Below are positions 16,929 through 24,480 of a stretch of DNA of 64,000 bases, in pieces. Source of the DNA: Salinirubrum litoreum (GTDB lineage Archaea; Halobacteriota; Halobacteria; Halobacteriales; Haloferacaceae). The position numbers and the translations under genes were made by a program. The notes under the pieces were generated by a model, which had not been told where the DNA came from, did not search any database, and saw only the letters and a list, made by a program, of their open reading frames with translations. Where the stretch lies: the NCBI RefSeq assembly GCF_020567425.1, contig NZ_JAJCVJ010000001.1:1054001-1118000 (forward strand), written 5' to 3'. Position 1 is the first letter of the stretch; every line of letters begins with the position of its first letter.

Positions 16929-17117
16929 TCAACCGAACAGGACGACCAGTCCGTAGGCGAGCAGTGCGACCGCGAGCAGTGTCACGACGAGGACACCGCG
17001 CTGGAGCCAGACGAACTGTCGGTGGTGGCGGTCACACACGTCTACCGACCGGTCGCGTCTGACGAAGAAGACCTCCGTCGCCTCCCGATCACAGCCCTCG
17101 CGTTGACACTCGACCAT
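16929..17117 (-). CDS. Small zinc-finger membrane protein, uncharacterised
   Basis: From ATG 17117 the protein is 62 residues: MVECQREGCDREATEVFF, then VDVCDRHHRQFVW, a possible zinc site of two Cys, Cys and two His, followed by one strong transmembrane helix (GVLVVTLLAVALLAYGLVVLF). An ATG at 17159 would add 14 residues (MNETDKPRPRLSRD). The zinc motif would face the cytoplasm if the short N-terminus stays inside. Role unknown; similar tiny zinc-finger plus membrane-helix proteins are common in haloarchaea. A long leader with a strong hairpin precedes it. Confidence 0.6.
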   Translation of the reverse strand: MVECQREGCDREATEVFFVRRDRSVDVCDRHHRQFVWLQRGVLVVTLLAVALLAYGLVVLFG

Positions 17118-17412
17118 GTCCCGGGAGAGACGTGGGCGCGGCTTGTCGGTTTCGTTCAAAGGGTGAGACCGAGAGGCGGGTAGGTCGCCCCCGCCGGGTT
17201 CGGGGGCGAACGATCGCCATGGCGCGGTTGTGCCACAGTGGACCCCGACACTGCGGCGGGTGGCGCGGCGGTAGTTGCCGGCCCACGACGAGAAAAGCGT
17301 CGTACTCCGGCATGAGAACTCAGGAAGGCATGCTCAATAAAGGCACCGTTACACGTGGGACGGTGTGCGGGTTCCCCGCGGGACGTCGAGCGCACCGGCG
17401 GTCGCTGCCAGA
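17118..17412. other. Intergenic stretch with a 9-bp GC hairpin, no convincing gene
   Basis: This interval between two minus-strand genes holds a perfect 9-bp inverted repeat (TCGCCCCCG at 17185-17193 and CGGGGGCGA at 17201-17209, 7-nt loop). On the minus strand it also has a TATA-like CTTTATTG at about 17336-17343. A 74-codon minus-strand frame (17089-17313) begins 25-30 bp after that box, but its Arg/Pro-rich composition is unlike haloarchaeal proteins. A structured leader or small RNA is more likely than a protein. Confidence 0.4.
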
Positions 17413-18222
17413 TCACTCCCAGCGGTCGTCCAGCGCCGGGAACTCCGACCGCACCTCGGCGACCGTCTCGGGGGCGATCTCGGCCGAGACGAGGGCTGGG
17501 TCGTCGCCGCAGGTCGCCAGCGGCGTCCCCCACGGGTCGTACACCGCCGAGCGCCCGAGTAGCGTCTGCTCGTCGAAGTCGCCCGAACCGTTGACCACCG
17601 CGACGTACGCGAGGTTCTCGATGGCCCGCGCCCGAGGGAGTGTCTGCCAGTGTTCGACACGGGGGTACGGCCACGCGCTCGGAACCAGCGTGAGCGTGAC
17701 ACCCTGCTCGGTCAACTCGCGGTACAGTTCCGGGAACCGCAGGTCGTAGCAGGTCGTCACGCCGAGCGTGAACCCCTCGAACTCGACCGTGGGCAGTCGC
17801 TCGCCGGGCGTCAGCAACTGCGTCTCCGCGGAGCCGTAGCCGAACAGGTGCTGCTTGCGGTAGACCGCTCGTCGCCGGCCGTCGCGGTCGAAGAAGACGG
17901 CGGTGTTCGCCAGTCCGTCCGCCGACGGGACCGTGAGGCCGGCGTCGTGACTCGCGGTGAGGTCCTCGACGATACTGCCGGCCAACAGGCCGACGTTCCG
18001 GTCGGCGGCGACCTCGGCGAGTCGGGAGAGGGTCGCCCCGTCGAGCGACTCGGCCTCGCGCATGTAGGAGTCGAACGCGAAGTAGCCGACGTTGAACAGT
18101 TCCGGGAGCGCCACGAGGTCCGCCCCGCGTTCGACCGCGCGGTCGATTGCCTGGACGGCGCGGTCGAGGTTACCGTCGGTGTCGCCGCCGACCACGTCGA
18201 GTTGTGCCAGCGCGAGGCGCAT
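17413..18222 (-). CDS. Carbon-nitrogen hydrolase (nitrilase superfamily), probable amidase
   Basis: The 269-residue enzyme has the full catalytic set of the nitrilase superfamily: Glu41 in LPELFNVG, Lys123 in VYRKQHLFG and Cys158 in VTTCYDLRFPEL. The overall pattern (LALAQLDVVGGD start, RAIENLAYVAVVNGSG) fits omega-amidase/NIT2-like or deaminated-glutathione amidase enzymes. It would hydrolyse a C-N bond of a small amide in the cytosol. ATG at 18222 was chosen because it starts at the conserved MRLALAQ and shares one base with the stop of the upstream SRPBCC gene, making a two-gene operon. Confidence 0.87.
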   Translation of the reverse strand: MRLALAQLDVVGGDTDGNLDRAVQAIDRAVERGADLVALPELFNVGYFAFDSYMREAESLDGATLSRLAEVAADRNVGLLAGSIVEDLTASHDAGLTVPSADGLANTAVFFDRDGRRRAVYRKQHLFGYGSAETQLLTPGERLPTVEFEGFTLGVTTCYDLRFPELYRELTEQGVTLTLVPSAWPYPRVEHWQTLPRARAIENLAYVAVVNGSGDFDEQTLLGRSAVYDPWGTPLATCGDDPALVSAEIAPETVAEVRSEFPALDDRWE

Positions 18223-18656
18223 CAGGCCGTGACCCCGAGTTCCTCGCGGAGCGCGGCTTCGAGGTTGTCCAGTTCCCGATCCAGATTCTTCTTGAAGAAG
18301 CGTTCGACGCCGGGGAGGCGGCCCTCGACGGAGAATTCGTTGACGAGTCGGGAGCCGTCTTCGGTCTCTTCGATGGTGTGTTCGCCGGTGACACGCATCA
18401 CCTTCGAGCGTCCGACGAACTTGACGTAGCGTGGTGGCTCGCGGGTCACGTCCTCGGTGGCGACGGCGATGGTGGAACTGACGACCGGGATGGGCAGGCG
18501 GACGTGCCACGTCGCCTTCCGACCGTCCTCAGCGTCGAGTTCGAAGTCCTCGACGACACTGATGGGTCTCGCGCGTTTCTCCGGGTCCGCGATGAACTCC
18601 CACACTCGCTCGCCGGGAACGTCGAACTCGAACGTCCGTCGGACGCGGACAGTCAT
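18222..18656 (-). CDS. SRPBCC (START-like) family protein
   Basis: The 144-residue protein begins MTVRVRRTFEFDVPGERVWEFIADPEKRA (in part), the classic polyketide-cyclase/START opening in which a hydrophobic cavity is formed by a helix-grip fold, and ends with a long helix (ERFFKKNLDRELDNLEAALRE). It may bind a lipid or other hydrophobic ligand, or act as a CoxG-like protein. It is co-transcribed with the downstream amidase (1-bp overlap). A T-rich box on the minus strand at 18682-18687 lies at -26 and is its likely TATA element. Confidence 0.8.
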   Translation of the reverse strand: MTVRVRRTFEFDVPGERVWEFIADPEKRARPISVVEDFELDAEDGRKATWHVRLPIPVVSSTIAVATEDVTREPPRYVKFVGRSKVMRVTGEHTIEETEDGSRLVNEFSVEGRLPGVERFFKKNLDRELDNLEAALREELGVTA

Positions 18657-18681
18657 CGACTGTGACTCAGGGGCGAGAGGT

Positions 18682-18687
18682 AAAAAA
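18682..18687 (-). promoter_or_regulatory. T6 tract: TATA box of the SRPBCC gene and possible terminator of the upstream gene
   Basis: The plus strand reads TAAAAAACC here, so the minus strand has six T. It is about 26-31 bp before the SRPBCC ATG, right for a haloarchaeal TATA box, and also directly follows the stop of the DUF7123-like gene (18696), where a T-tract could terminate transcription. Both roles are possible. Confidence 0.45.
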
Positions 18688-18695
18688 CCGCGTGC

Positions 18696-18920
18696 TTAGC
18701 TCACGGTGACGCGCCACGTGGTGGAGCGTGCGCGTCCCCACTTCTCGATCTCCACGTCCTCTGACTTCTCGGCGAGCTTGGGGAGCCGGGACCCGACCTG
18801 CTTCGCCGAGAGACCGATGGCCTCGGCGATGTTCTTGGCGCGGAAGTAGCGATCCCCTCGGGACACCGAATCCCGGAGGTACGCCACGATCCGCTGTTCT
18901 TCCTCGGTGTATTCGCTCAT
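18696..18920 (-). CDS. Small winged-helix DNA-binding protein (DUF7123-like)
   Basis: The 74-residue protein (MSEYTEEEQRIVAYLRDSV, then RYFRAKNIAEAIGLSAKQVG, then IEKWGRARSTTWRVTVS) is almost entirely a winged helix-turn-helix, like the haloarchaeal DUF7123 family as I recall it. It is probably a DNA-binding regulator; targets unknown. The start at 18920 is supported by a good Shine-Dalgarno (AGGAGTGA) five bases upstream on the minus strand, which is uncommon in this mostly leaderless genome; in-frame ATG codons further upstream give only low-quality sequence. Confidence 0.8.
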   Translation of the reverse strand: MSEYTEEEQRIVAYLRDSVSRGDRYFRAKNIAEAIGLSAKQVGSRLPKLAEKSEDVEIEKWGRARSTTWRVTVS

Positions 18921-19177
18921 CCGTGTCACTCCTAAGGCGTTCACGTGCTTAACTCTTACAGCCGTTCCGGTTTCTGCGGAGTCTCCACCGGCCACCCGAC
19001 GACCGCCCGGTCGGGGGGTCGTCCGGCGAACGCGAGCCGTTTCGACCCCGAGAGGTCGAGTGTGTTTCTCGTGAGTTTGCCTGATGTCGGGAGTCCAGTC
19101 GGCACGCTGGCCACGAGCGGTGGCGACGGGAGTCCGGTGTCGGAGGTGGCGGCTTCGACCCCGAGGAGTCTGCCGCG

Positions 19178-19360
19178 TCAGTTCCAGATCTGGACCGCGA
19201 CGACCGCGATAGCGCCCGCCAGACAGGCGGCCGCGAAGCCCCACGCTTTCGACATCTGGTCCGGGCCGGCGACCATCACCAGCGCCCCCAGCACCGCGAG
19301 AATGGAGAAGACGACCGCGATGCCGAGCCCCTTGTCCGACTGCACGCTCTCGGTTGCCAT
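19178..19360 (-). CDS. Small two-helix membrane protein (DUF7525-like)
   Basis: The 60-residue product MATESVQSDKGLGIAVVFSI has two hydrophobic helices (GIAVVFSILAVLGALVMVAG and WGFAAACLAGAIAVVAVQIW) joined by a short polar loop with GPDQMSK. It resembles a small haloarchaeal membrane family annotated, as I recall, DUF7525. No function is known. It is monocistronic, between the DUF7123-like regulator and the DUF420 gene. The 257 bp downstream (18921-19177) holds nothing I can call beyond the regulator leader. Confidence 0.65.
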   Translation of the reverse strand: MATESVQSDKGLGIAVVFSILAVLGALVMVAGPDQMSKAWGFAAACLAGAIAVVAVQIWN

Positions 19361-19447
19361 ACTACGACTCTGCCGGGGTCCGCACTTAGTTCATTCGACA
19401 GTGGCCGCCGAGCCACCCGCGGTCGCGCCGGCCGAACTCCTCGCCGT

Positions 19448-20056
19448 TCACCGGGGCACCCAACTGTAGATGTGGTTCAGCATGAAGTACGTCACCACGC
19501 CCAGGAACAGCGAGAGCGACCACGCGCCGGCCGCGATCCGCCCGACGCGGGCGTGGTTCGTCGCCTTCAGTTCCGACGGAGTGTGCGTCACCCCGAGGAT
19601 GATGGCGTACAGCACCACCGGCACCGCGACCACCGAGAGGAAGATGTGGATGCCGAGCATCGAGAGGTACGCGACCTCGACGAGTCCGGCGTAGGCGTAC
19701 AGGAACTGCCCCTGTTCGATGACGAAGCTCTTCTCGAAGCCCCCGCCGACCTTCCAGAGGTAGAGGACGAGGAAGCCACAGATCAACAGGAACGCCGAGA
19801 CCATCATCGCGCGGTGCTTCTCGACCTCGCCGCGCCGGATGAAGTACCACCCGGCGAGGAGACAGGAGAGCGCGAGACTGTTCACGACCGCGATGGCGTC
19901 CGAGAAGAGGACCACCGTCTCGTTCGACAGTTCGGGGAACAGCGGGATGACACCCGCGAAGGCACCCCCGACCAGCGCGTAGCCGATCACCGACAGGACG
20001 GCGGTGATCGCCTTCGGGTGTTCCTTCGCCCGGCCGCTGACGTTGGCGGTTGCCAT
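19448..20056 (-). CDS. DUF420 membrane protein (possible cytochrome oxidase assembly factor)
   Basis: The 202-residue protein has five or six transmembrane helices and conserved histidines in VEKHRAMMVSAFLLI, LGIHIFLSVVAVPVVLYAI and TNHARVGRIAAGAWS, the pattern of DUF420 (CtaM/YozB-like) proteins, in which histidines may bind heme or copper and help assemble aa3-type terminal oxidases. No oxidase gene lies in the window. It is divergent from the methylmalonyl-CoA mutase subunit gene, sharing a roughly 100-bp promoter region. Confidence 0.85.
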   Translation of the reverse strand: MATANVSGRAKEHPKAITAVLSVIGYALVGGAFAGVIPLFPELSNETVVLFSDAIAVVNSLALSCLLAGWYFIRRGEVEKHRAMMVSAFLLICGFLVLYLWKVGGGFEKSFVIEQGQFLYAYAGLVEVAYLSMLGIHIFLSVVAVPVVLYAIILGVTHTPSELKATNHARVGRIAAGAWSLSLFLGVVTYFMLNHIYSWVPR

Positions 20057-20158
20057 GGACCGTGGTTGGGACGGACCGGTATTCCGTCTTCGGGTTCGGA
20101 CGCCGAATCCTCAGGATCGTCCGTTAGAGTCAAACCACACGCAGGCAAAAGGGAGGGT

Positions 20159-20578
20159 ATGAGCGCAGATCAGGAACAGCGAGCGATCAGGTGTCTGATC
20201 GCGAAAGTCGGCCTCGACGGCCACGACCGGGGCGCACACGTCATCGCGCGGGCGTTCCGCGACGCCGGGTTCGAGGTCATCTACTCCGGCCTCCACCGGT
20301 CGCCCGACGAGATCGTGCAAGCCGCCGTCCAGGAGGACGTGGACGTCCTCGGCATCTCGATCCTCTCGGGGGCGCACATGACACTGGTCCCGAAGATCGT
20401 CGACGGCCTGGAGTCGTACGGCGCGTTCGAGGACACACTCCTGCTCGTCGGCGGGATCATCCCCGACGACGACACGGCCGAACTGAAGGAGATGGGCGTC
20501 GCCGAGGTGTTCGGCCCGGGGACGCCGATGGAGGAGACGATCCGGTTCGTGCGCGACAACGCGCCCGAGCGACGATGA
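20159..20578 (+). CDS. Methylmalonyl-CoA mutase, cobalamin-binding (C-terminal) subunit
   Basis: The 139-residue protein is a stand-alone B12-binding domain with the base-off/His-on motif Asp20-x-His22-x-x-Gly25 (GLDGHDRG), a SGLHRSPDEIVQ helix, SILSGAH and GGIIPDDD. It carries adenosylcobalamin for the isomerisation of (R)-methylmalonyl-CoA to succinyl-CoA. As usual in archaea the catalytic large subunit is a separate gene; it is not in this window. The start at 20159 has a strong purine-rich Shine-Dalgarno (GGGAGG). It overlaps meaB by 4 bp. Confidence 0.93.
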   Translation: MSADQEQRAIRCLIAKVGLDGHDRGAHVIARAFRDAGFEVIYSGLHRSPDEIVQAAVQEDVDVLGISILSGAHMTLVPKIVDGLESYGAFEDTLLLVGGIIPDDDTAELKEMGVAEVFGPGTPMEETIRFVRDNAPERR

Positions 20579-21648
20579 GCGAGGCCACGGAGCGAGACCT
20601 CGTCGCCGACCTCTTGGAGGGTGACCACCGCGCGCTGGCCCGGACGATCACAAAGATCGAGAATCGGAGTCCCGGCTACCGCGATCTTGTCTCCGCACTC
20701 CACGAACACACCGGGAACGCGGCGGTCGTCGGCATCACCGGGAGTCCCGGCGCGGGCAAGTCGACGCTCGTGGACAAACTCGCGGTCACCTACCGGGAGC
20801 GCGGCCTGACGGTCGGCGTCATCGCGGTCGATCCCTCCTCGCCGTACACCGGCGGGTCGGTGCTGGGCGACCGCATCCGGATGGCCTCGAACGTCGGCGA
20901 CATGGACGTGTTCTTCCGGTCGATGTCCGCCAGAGGGACGCTCGGCGGCCTCTCGACGGCGACCGGTGACGCGATCAAGGCACTCGACGCGTTCGGCAAG
21001 GACGTGATCCTCGTGGAGACGGTCGGCGCGGGACAGAACGAGGTGGACGTGGTGAAGACCGCAGACTCCGTGGTCGTCCTCGTCCAACCGGGGTCGGGCG
21101 ACGACGTGCAGATGCTGAAGGCCGGCATCCTGGAGATCGGCGACGTGTTCGTCGTCAACAAAGCCGACATGGACGGCGCGGACAGGACCGTCTCGGAACT
21201 GGAGGAGATGATCCACATGCGGGACGACCCGACCGCGAAGTTGAACACCGGTCACCACGCCCAACCGACCGTGGCAGACGCGGGGTCCGGTGGCGACGAG
21301 GCGACCGACGCGGACGGAGACGGGACGGCCTCGTGGACGCCGGCAGTCGTCGAGACCGTGGCGACCACCGGCGAGGGCGTCGAGGCGTTGATCGAGACGC
21401 TCGCCGACCACGACGAGTACCTCGACGAGTCGGGCGAGCGCCGGCGGAAGGCCCGGACACGCGCGGCAGAGGAGATCAGGACGCTCCTGCGGAACGACAC
21501 CGCCGACCTGCTGGAACGGGAACTCGCCCGTCACGGCGGCGTCGAGTCGCTGGCCGCGTCGGTGGTCGACCGCGAGACCGACCCCTACTCTGTCGCCGAC
21601 CGGGTCGTCGAACCGCTGCGAGACTGTCTCGACGCGCGCGACGAGTGA
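20575..21648 (+). CDS. meaB: Methylmalonyl-CoA mutase-associated GTPase MeaB
   Basis: The 357-residue G3E GTPase has a P-loop at residues 56-64 (GSPGAGKST), VDPSSPYTGGSVLGDRIRM, ETVGAGQNEVDV and NKADMDGA. MeaB gates cobalamin loading of and protects methylmalonyl-CoA mutase. Between the NKAD motif and the C-terminal dimerisation helices there is an acidic low-complexity insert (GSGGDEATDADGDGT, residues near 240) that typical MeaB lacks. The ATGA overlap with the mutase subunit gene couples translation. The stop codon falls inside the first unit of an 18-bp tandem repeat. Confidence 0.93.
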   Translation: MSEATERDLVADLLEGDHRALARTITKIENRSPGYRDLVSALHEHTGNAAVVGITGSPGAGKSTLVDKLAVTYRERGLTVGVIAVDPSSPYTGGSVLGDRIRMASNVGDMDVFFRSMSARGTLGGLSTATGDAIKALDAFGKDVILVETVGAGQNEVDVVKTADSVVVLVQPGSGDDVQMLKAGILEIGDVFVVNKADMDGADRTVSELEEMIHMRDDPTAKLNTGHHAQPTVADAGSGGDEATDADGDGTASWTPAVVETVATTGEGVEALIETLADHDEYLDESGERRRKARTRAAEEIRTLLRNDTADLLERELARHGGVESLAASVVDRETDPYSVADRVVEPLRDCLDARDE

Positions 21649-21770
21649 GTGGTCCGGGACCTGTGAGTGGTCCGGGCCCTGTGAGTGGTCCGGGCCCTGT
21701 GAGTGGTCCGGGCCCTGTGAGTGGTCCGGGCCCTGTGAGTGGTCCGGGGCCTGCGACTGGTCCGGGACCT
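21645..21770. repeat. Seven tandem 18-bp repeats at the 3' end of meaB
   Basis: Seven consecutive 18-bp units (21645-21662, then every 18 bp to 21770) match GTGAGTGGTCCGGGCCCT. Units 2-5 are identical, units 1 and 6 differ at one base, and unit 7 differs at three. The meaB TGA lies in unit 1. In another frame the array reads (SGPGPV)n, and on the minus strand (GPGPLT)n or DHSQGP repeats; none has a credible start. It ends 14 bp before the 3' end of the next, convergent gene, so it sits in a convergent intergenic spacer. Confidence 0.95.
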
Positions 21771-21783
21771 GCCGGCCCACGAG

Positions 21784-22191
21784 TCACACGACGCCGCGTT
21801 CTTCTAACACCCGGCGGATGCCGGCCCGGATCAGATCACTGTTGTTGGCGAACGTGCCGTCGTCGACGAGATCCTGCATCGCGGTGCGGTAACAGGGCGG
21901 GACGCGGACCGTCTCCCGGTGGGTGAGACTCTCCCCGTCGGCTCGCCGGTCGAACGCCGTCTGGCGGACGATGGGTGCGATCCGGAGTCGCTCCGGTGGG
22001 ACGCGATCGCCGGTCTCCCCGTGTCGCAGCGCGTCGAAGGACCCGGTTCCGGCGTCCCGTCGTTCACAGACCCGACACCGGAAGCCATCGTCTTCCAGTC
22101 GCCACGACGTCCCCGCGTGTCCCGCCGGACACTCGTAGGCTCGCCGCTCGTGCCGTCGCTCGATGGTGTGTAACTCCTCGCGCATCGTCAC
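21784..22191 (-). CDS. Zinc-ribbon plus ribbon-helix-helix protein, probable transcription factor
   Basis: The 135-residue protein has an N-terminal Cys/His cluster (ECPAGHAGTSW, then FRCRVCERRDAG) that looks like a zinc ribbon, a middle segment ERLRIAPIVRQTAFDRR, and a C-terminal VRVPPCYRTAMQDLVDDGTF, NNSDLIRAGIRRVLEERG that has the strand-helix-helix layout of CopG/Arc-type DNA-binding domains. I do not know a named family with this order. The start could be 22191 or the ATG two codons later. It is convergent with meaB across the 18-bp repeat array. Probably a DNA-binding regulator; targets unknown. Confidence 0.7.
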   Translation of the reverse strand: MTMREELHTIERRHERRAYECPAGHAGTSWRLEDDGFRCRVCERRDAGTGSFDALRHGETGDRVPPERLRIAPIVRQTAFDRRADGESLTHRETVRVPPCYRTAMQDLVDDGTFANNSDLIRAGIRRVLEERGVV

Positions 22192-22422
22192 GGTCCAGAC
22201 GTTCGACGGGGATAACCGCTGTCCGTCGCCCCGGAGTGAAAGTGGCCGATTTCACGAAAGTGGTCGGGGTCGCCGACCCAACCGGCAGACCTCGCGCCGC
22301 AGACGACCGGAACGGTCGGAACTACTGTGCTTTCTGCACGACCGAACTGTCCAGAGATCGGAGTCGAGTGCGGACAGCCCGGGTGTCGGACACTGAAGTA
22401 GCTCCGTGCCGTATCGACGCCC

Positions 22423-22740
22423 GTGACCGAGTACGTCGTGGACATCAAACCCTCCGCCAGGCGGACGAACGGGGCGGTGGGGTCGCTGGTCAACCGCCGG
22501 GGGGCGCGGTGTCGGTTCGAGGCGCGTGAGGACGCCGAGCGGTGGGCGGAGGGGTTGTCGGTCGAGGGGGACGCGCGGGTGTGGATCAGACGCGCGAACC
22601 CGGACGACTCGACCGGCGCGGACGCCTACCTGATCGGTCGCCACGGCGAGCGAGAACTGGAGTGGGCACCCGACAAGCGACGGCGGCGACTGCGGCAGGT
22701 GACCGCCGAACAGCAACACATCGCTCGGTTTCGGCGGTGA
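22423..22740 (+). CDS. Small conserved-looking hypothetical protein
   Basis: The 105-residue product starts at a GTG (MTEYVVDIKPSARRTNGAVG) and contains RCRFEAREDAERWAEGLS, ARVWIRRANPDDSTGADAYL and a basic C-terminus (DKRRRRLRQVTAEQQHIARF). The arrangement of short strands and one helix suggests a compact alpha/beta fold, and codon use and composition are those of a real gene. I do not recognise the family. It is followed, 66 bp later, by a VOC-family gene on the same strand. Confidence 0.65.
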   Translation: MTEYVVDIKPSARRTNGAVGSLVNRRGARCRFEAREDAERWAEGLSVEGDARVWIRRANPDDSTGADAYLIGRHGERELEWAPDKRRRRLRQVTAEQQHIARFRR

Positions 22741-22806
22741 CTCCGCCGCGAAACGCGGCGCACGCTCCCCGATGGCCTCATTTCTCTCTCCGGCGTCGGT
22801 GTCGGT

Positions 22807-23292
22807 ATGCCACCACATCTCGGTCACGTCCACCTGAAGGTGCGAGACGTAGACCGCGCGGTCGAGTTCTACACCGACCTGCTCGGCCTGTCGATCACCG
22901 AGCGACACGCGAACTTCGCGTTTCTCTCCTTCGGCGAGCACCACCACGACCTCGCGTTGCAGGGTCTCGGTGGCGCGTCCGCGTCGGCGTCTGCCGGAAC
23001 GAGTGCGGCCGACCGCGGCGGTGACGGTGACGCCAGCGGCCGGTCTCGCGTCGGACTCTACCACACCGCCTTCGAGGTCGAGTCACCCGCAGAGCTCCGG
23101 GCCGTGTTCGACCGACTGATCGAGCGCGAGGTCCGCGTCTCGCCGGTCGATCACCGGATCAGCAAGGCGCTGTACTTCGACGACCCCGACGGGAACGGTG
23201 TCGAAGTCTACCTCGACACGCGCGCCGAGACCGGGCAGGACGACTGGCACGGCGAGAACCGCCGGTTCGATCCGGCGACGCTGGGTGTGTAG
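22807..23292 (+). CDS. VOC (glyoxalase/extradiol dioxygenase-like) superfamily protein
   Basis: The 161-residue protein opens GHVHLKVRDVDRAVEFYTDL, has LYHTAFEVESPAELRAVFDR and closes LYFDDPDGNGVEVYLDT: two beta-alpha-beta-beta-beta modules with the metal ligands of the vicinal-oxygen-chelate fold (His of HVHLKV, His of YHTAFEV and Glu of VEVYLD). Between the modules is an unusual low-complexity insert of alanine, serine, glycine and aspartate (GASASASAGTSAADRGGDGD). It resembles CatE-type proteins; substrate unknown. Confidence 0.85.
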   Translation: MPPHLGHVHLKVRDVDRAVEFYTDLLGLSITERHANFAFLSFGEHHHDLALQGLGGASASASAGTSAADRGGDGDASGRSRVGLYHTAFEVESPAELRAVFDRLIEREVRVSPVDHRISKALYFDDPDGNGVEVYLDTRAETGQDDWHGENRRFDPATLGV

Positions 23293-23316
23293 TCCCCCGT
23301 TCGCTCGGAGCGGTCG

Positions 23317-24354
23317 TCATCGGCCGAAGGCCACGGCACCCAGCGCGGCGAGGCCGTCGACCGCGACCACGGTCCAGTAGCTACACAGTCGGTAGAGGAG
23401 TGCGACGGCGGCCGCAGTGCCGACGTCCACGCCGAGAAAGCCGACCAGTGCGCCGGCTACCGCGACCTCCACCCCGCCGAGACCGCCGGGGACCGGGAAC
23501 CACGTCGCCAGGCCCGCGACCGGGACGACGAACAGTGCGAGCGTGACCGGCAGTGCGACCCCGAGTGCCAGTGCGCTGGTGTACAGCGGGAACGCGAACA
23601 GCACCCACCCGGCGACCGCCAACACGCCGGCGAGCACGACGCGCGACCGGTCGGCGGCGACGGTGTCGAGGGTCGCGTAGTAACCGACGAGCCGTGAGTC
23701 GATCTGTTCGGGGTCGAGCAGTCGGTCGAGTCGGCCGACCACCCGTCCGGCGGTCGCGTGACAGAACGCGGCGGCCCGGCGGACGAACGCGGTCAACAGA
23801 CGCCGTCGGGAGGTCAACAGCACGACGACGACGAACACGCCGAGCACCGCGACCACGAGCGGAAGCAGAACGGCGTCGGTCGCAGTCTCGGGGTGGCTGA
23901 CGGCCACGAGCGCCAGTCCGGCGGTCGCGAGCAAGAGCGAGACGGCGAGGTTCAGCAGGTCGGCGACGGTGATCGCCGCCAGCGTCTCCTCGTAGTCGAT
24001 ACCCACCGCACGGGAGACGGCGTACGCCATGATCGCCGGGCCGGAGGCGTGGCCCATCGGGAGGACCTGTTTCGTGAAGTCGCCGGTGAGAAAGGCGGCC
24101 CGGTAGCGGAGTCCGGAGACTTGACGGCCGACACAGAGCAGTTGTCGGAGCGCCTCGCTCCACAACAGGACGGCCGTGACCGCAGACAGCGCGCCGAGTG
24201 CGCCGAGTCGAGGGTCGGCGGTCCGGAGGTGTCTGAAGACCCGACCGACGCCGACGCTCGACAGGAGAACGGCGAGGAGGGCGAGTCCGAGGGCGAACGC
24301 GCCGACTGCTCGGAGGACGCGACCGCGTGTCGTGGCGACCACGACTCTGAACAC
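23317..24354 (-). CDS. Flippase-like membrane protein (lysylphosphatidylglycerol synthase TM region / UPF0104)
   Basis: The 345-residue integral membrane protein has about eight hydrophobic helices and the family landmarks FLTGDFTKQVLPMGHASGP after the second helix and VPVAGLATWFPVPGGLGGVEVA near the C-terminus. This family contains MprF membrane domains and archaeal AglD/AglR-like lipid-glycan flippases, so a role in moving or building glycolipids is possible. No glycosyltransferase is nearby, so the substrate is unclear. It is divergent from a Tat-exported beta-propeller gene. Confidence 0.8.
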   Translation of the reverse strand: MFRVVVATTRGRVLRAVGAFALGLALLAVLLSSVGVGRVFRHLRTADPRLGALGALSAVTAVLLWSEALRQLLCVGRQVSGLRYRAAFLTGDFTKQVLPMGHASGPAIMAYAVSRAVGIDYEETLAAITVADLLNLAVSLLLATAGLALVAVSHPETATDAVLLPLVVAVLGVFVVVVLLTSRRRLLTAFVRRAAAFCHATAGRVVGRLDRLLDPEQIDSRLVGYYATLDTVAADRSRVVLAGVLAVAGWVLFAFPLYTSALALGVALPVTLALFVVPVAGLATWFPVPGGLGGVEVAVAGALVGFLGVDVGTAAAVALLYRLCSYWTVVAVDGLAALGAVAFGR

Positions 24355-24480
24355 GTCAGCGAGTCTTATGAATCTGGTACCGAGGCGAGCGTGTCGGCTC
24401 CCGGAACTCGTCGCTCGCCGGCCGAGAGAGTCGGAGCGAGGCCCGAAGACACATACGGCACGGCCGACAGGTCCGACCCG

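Noticed and set aside
17089-17313. 74-codon minus-strand frame with an upstream TATA-like box
   Set aside because: Basic, Pro/Arg-rich protein unlike haloarchaeal proteins, and it overlaps the start of the small zinc-finger gene; kept only as possible leader RNA.
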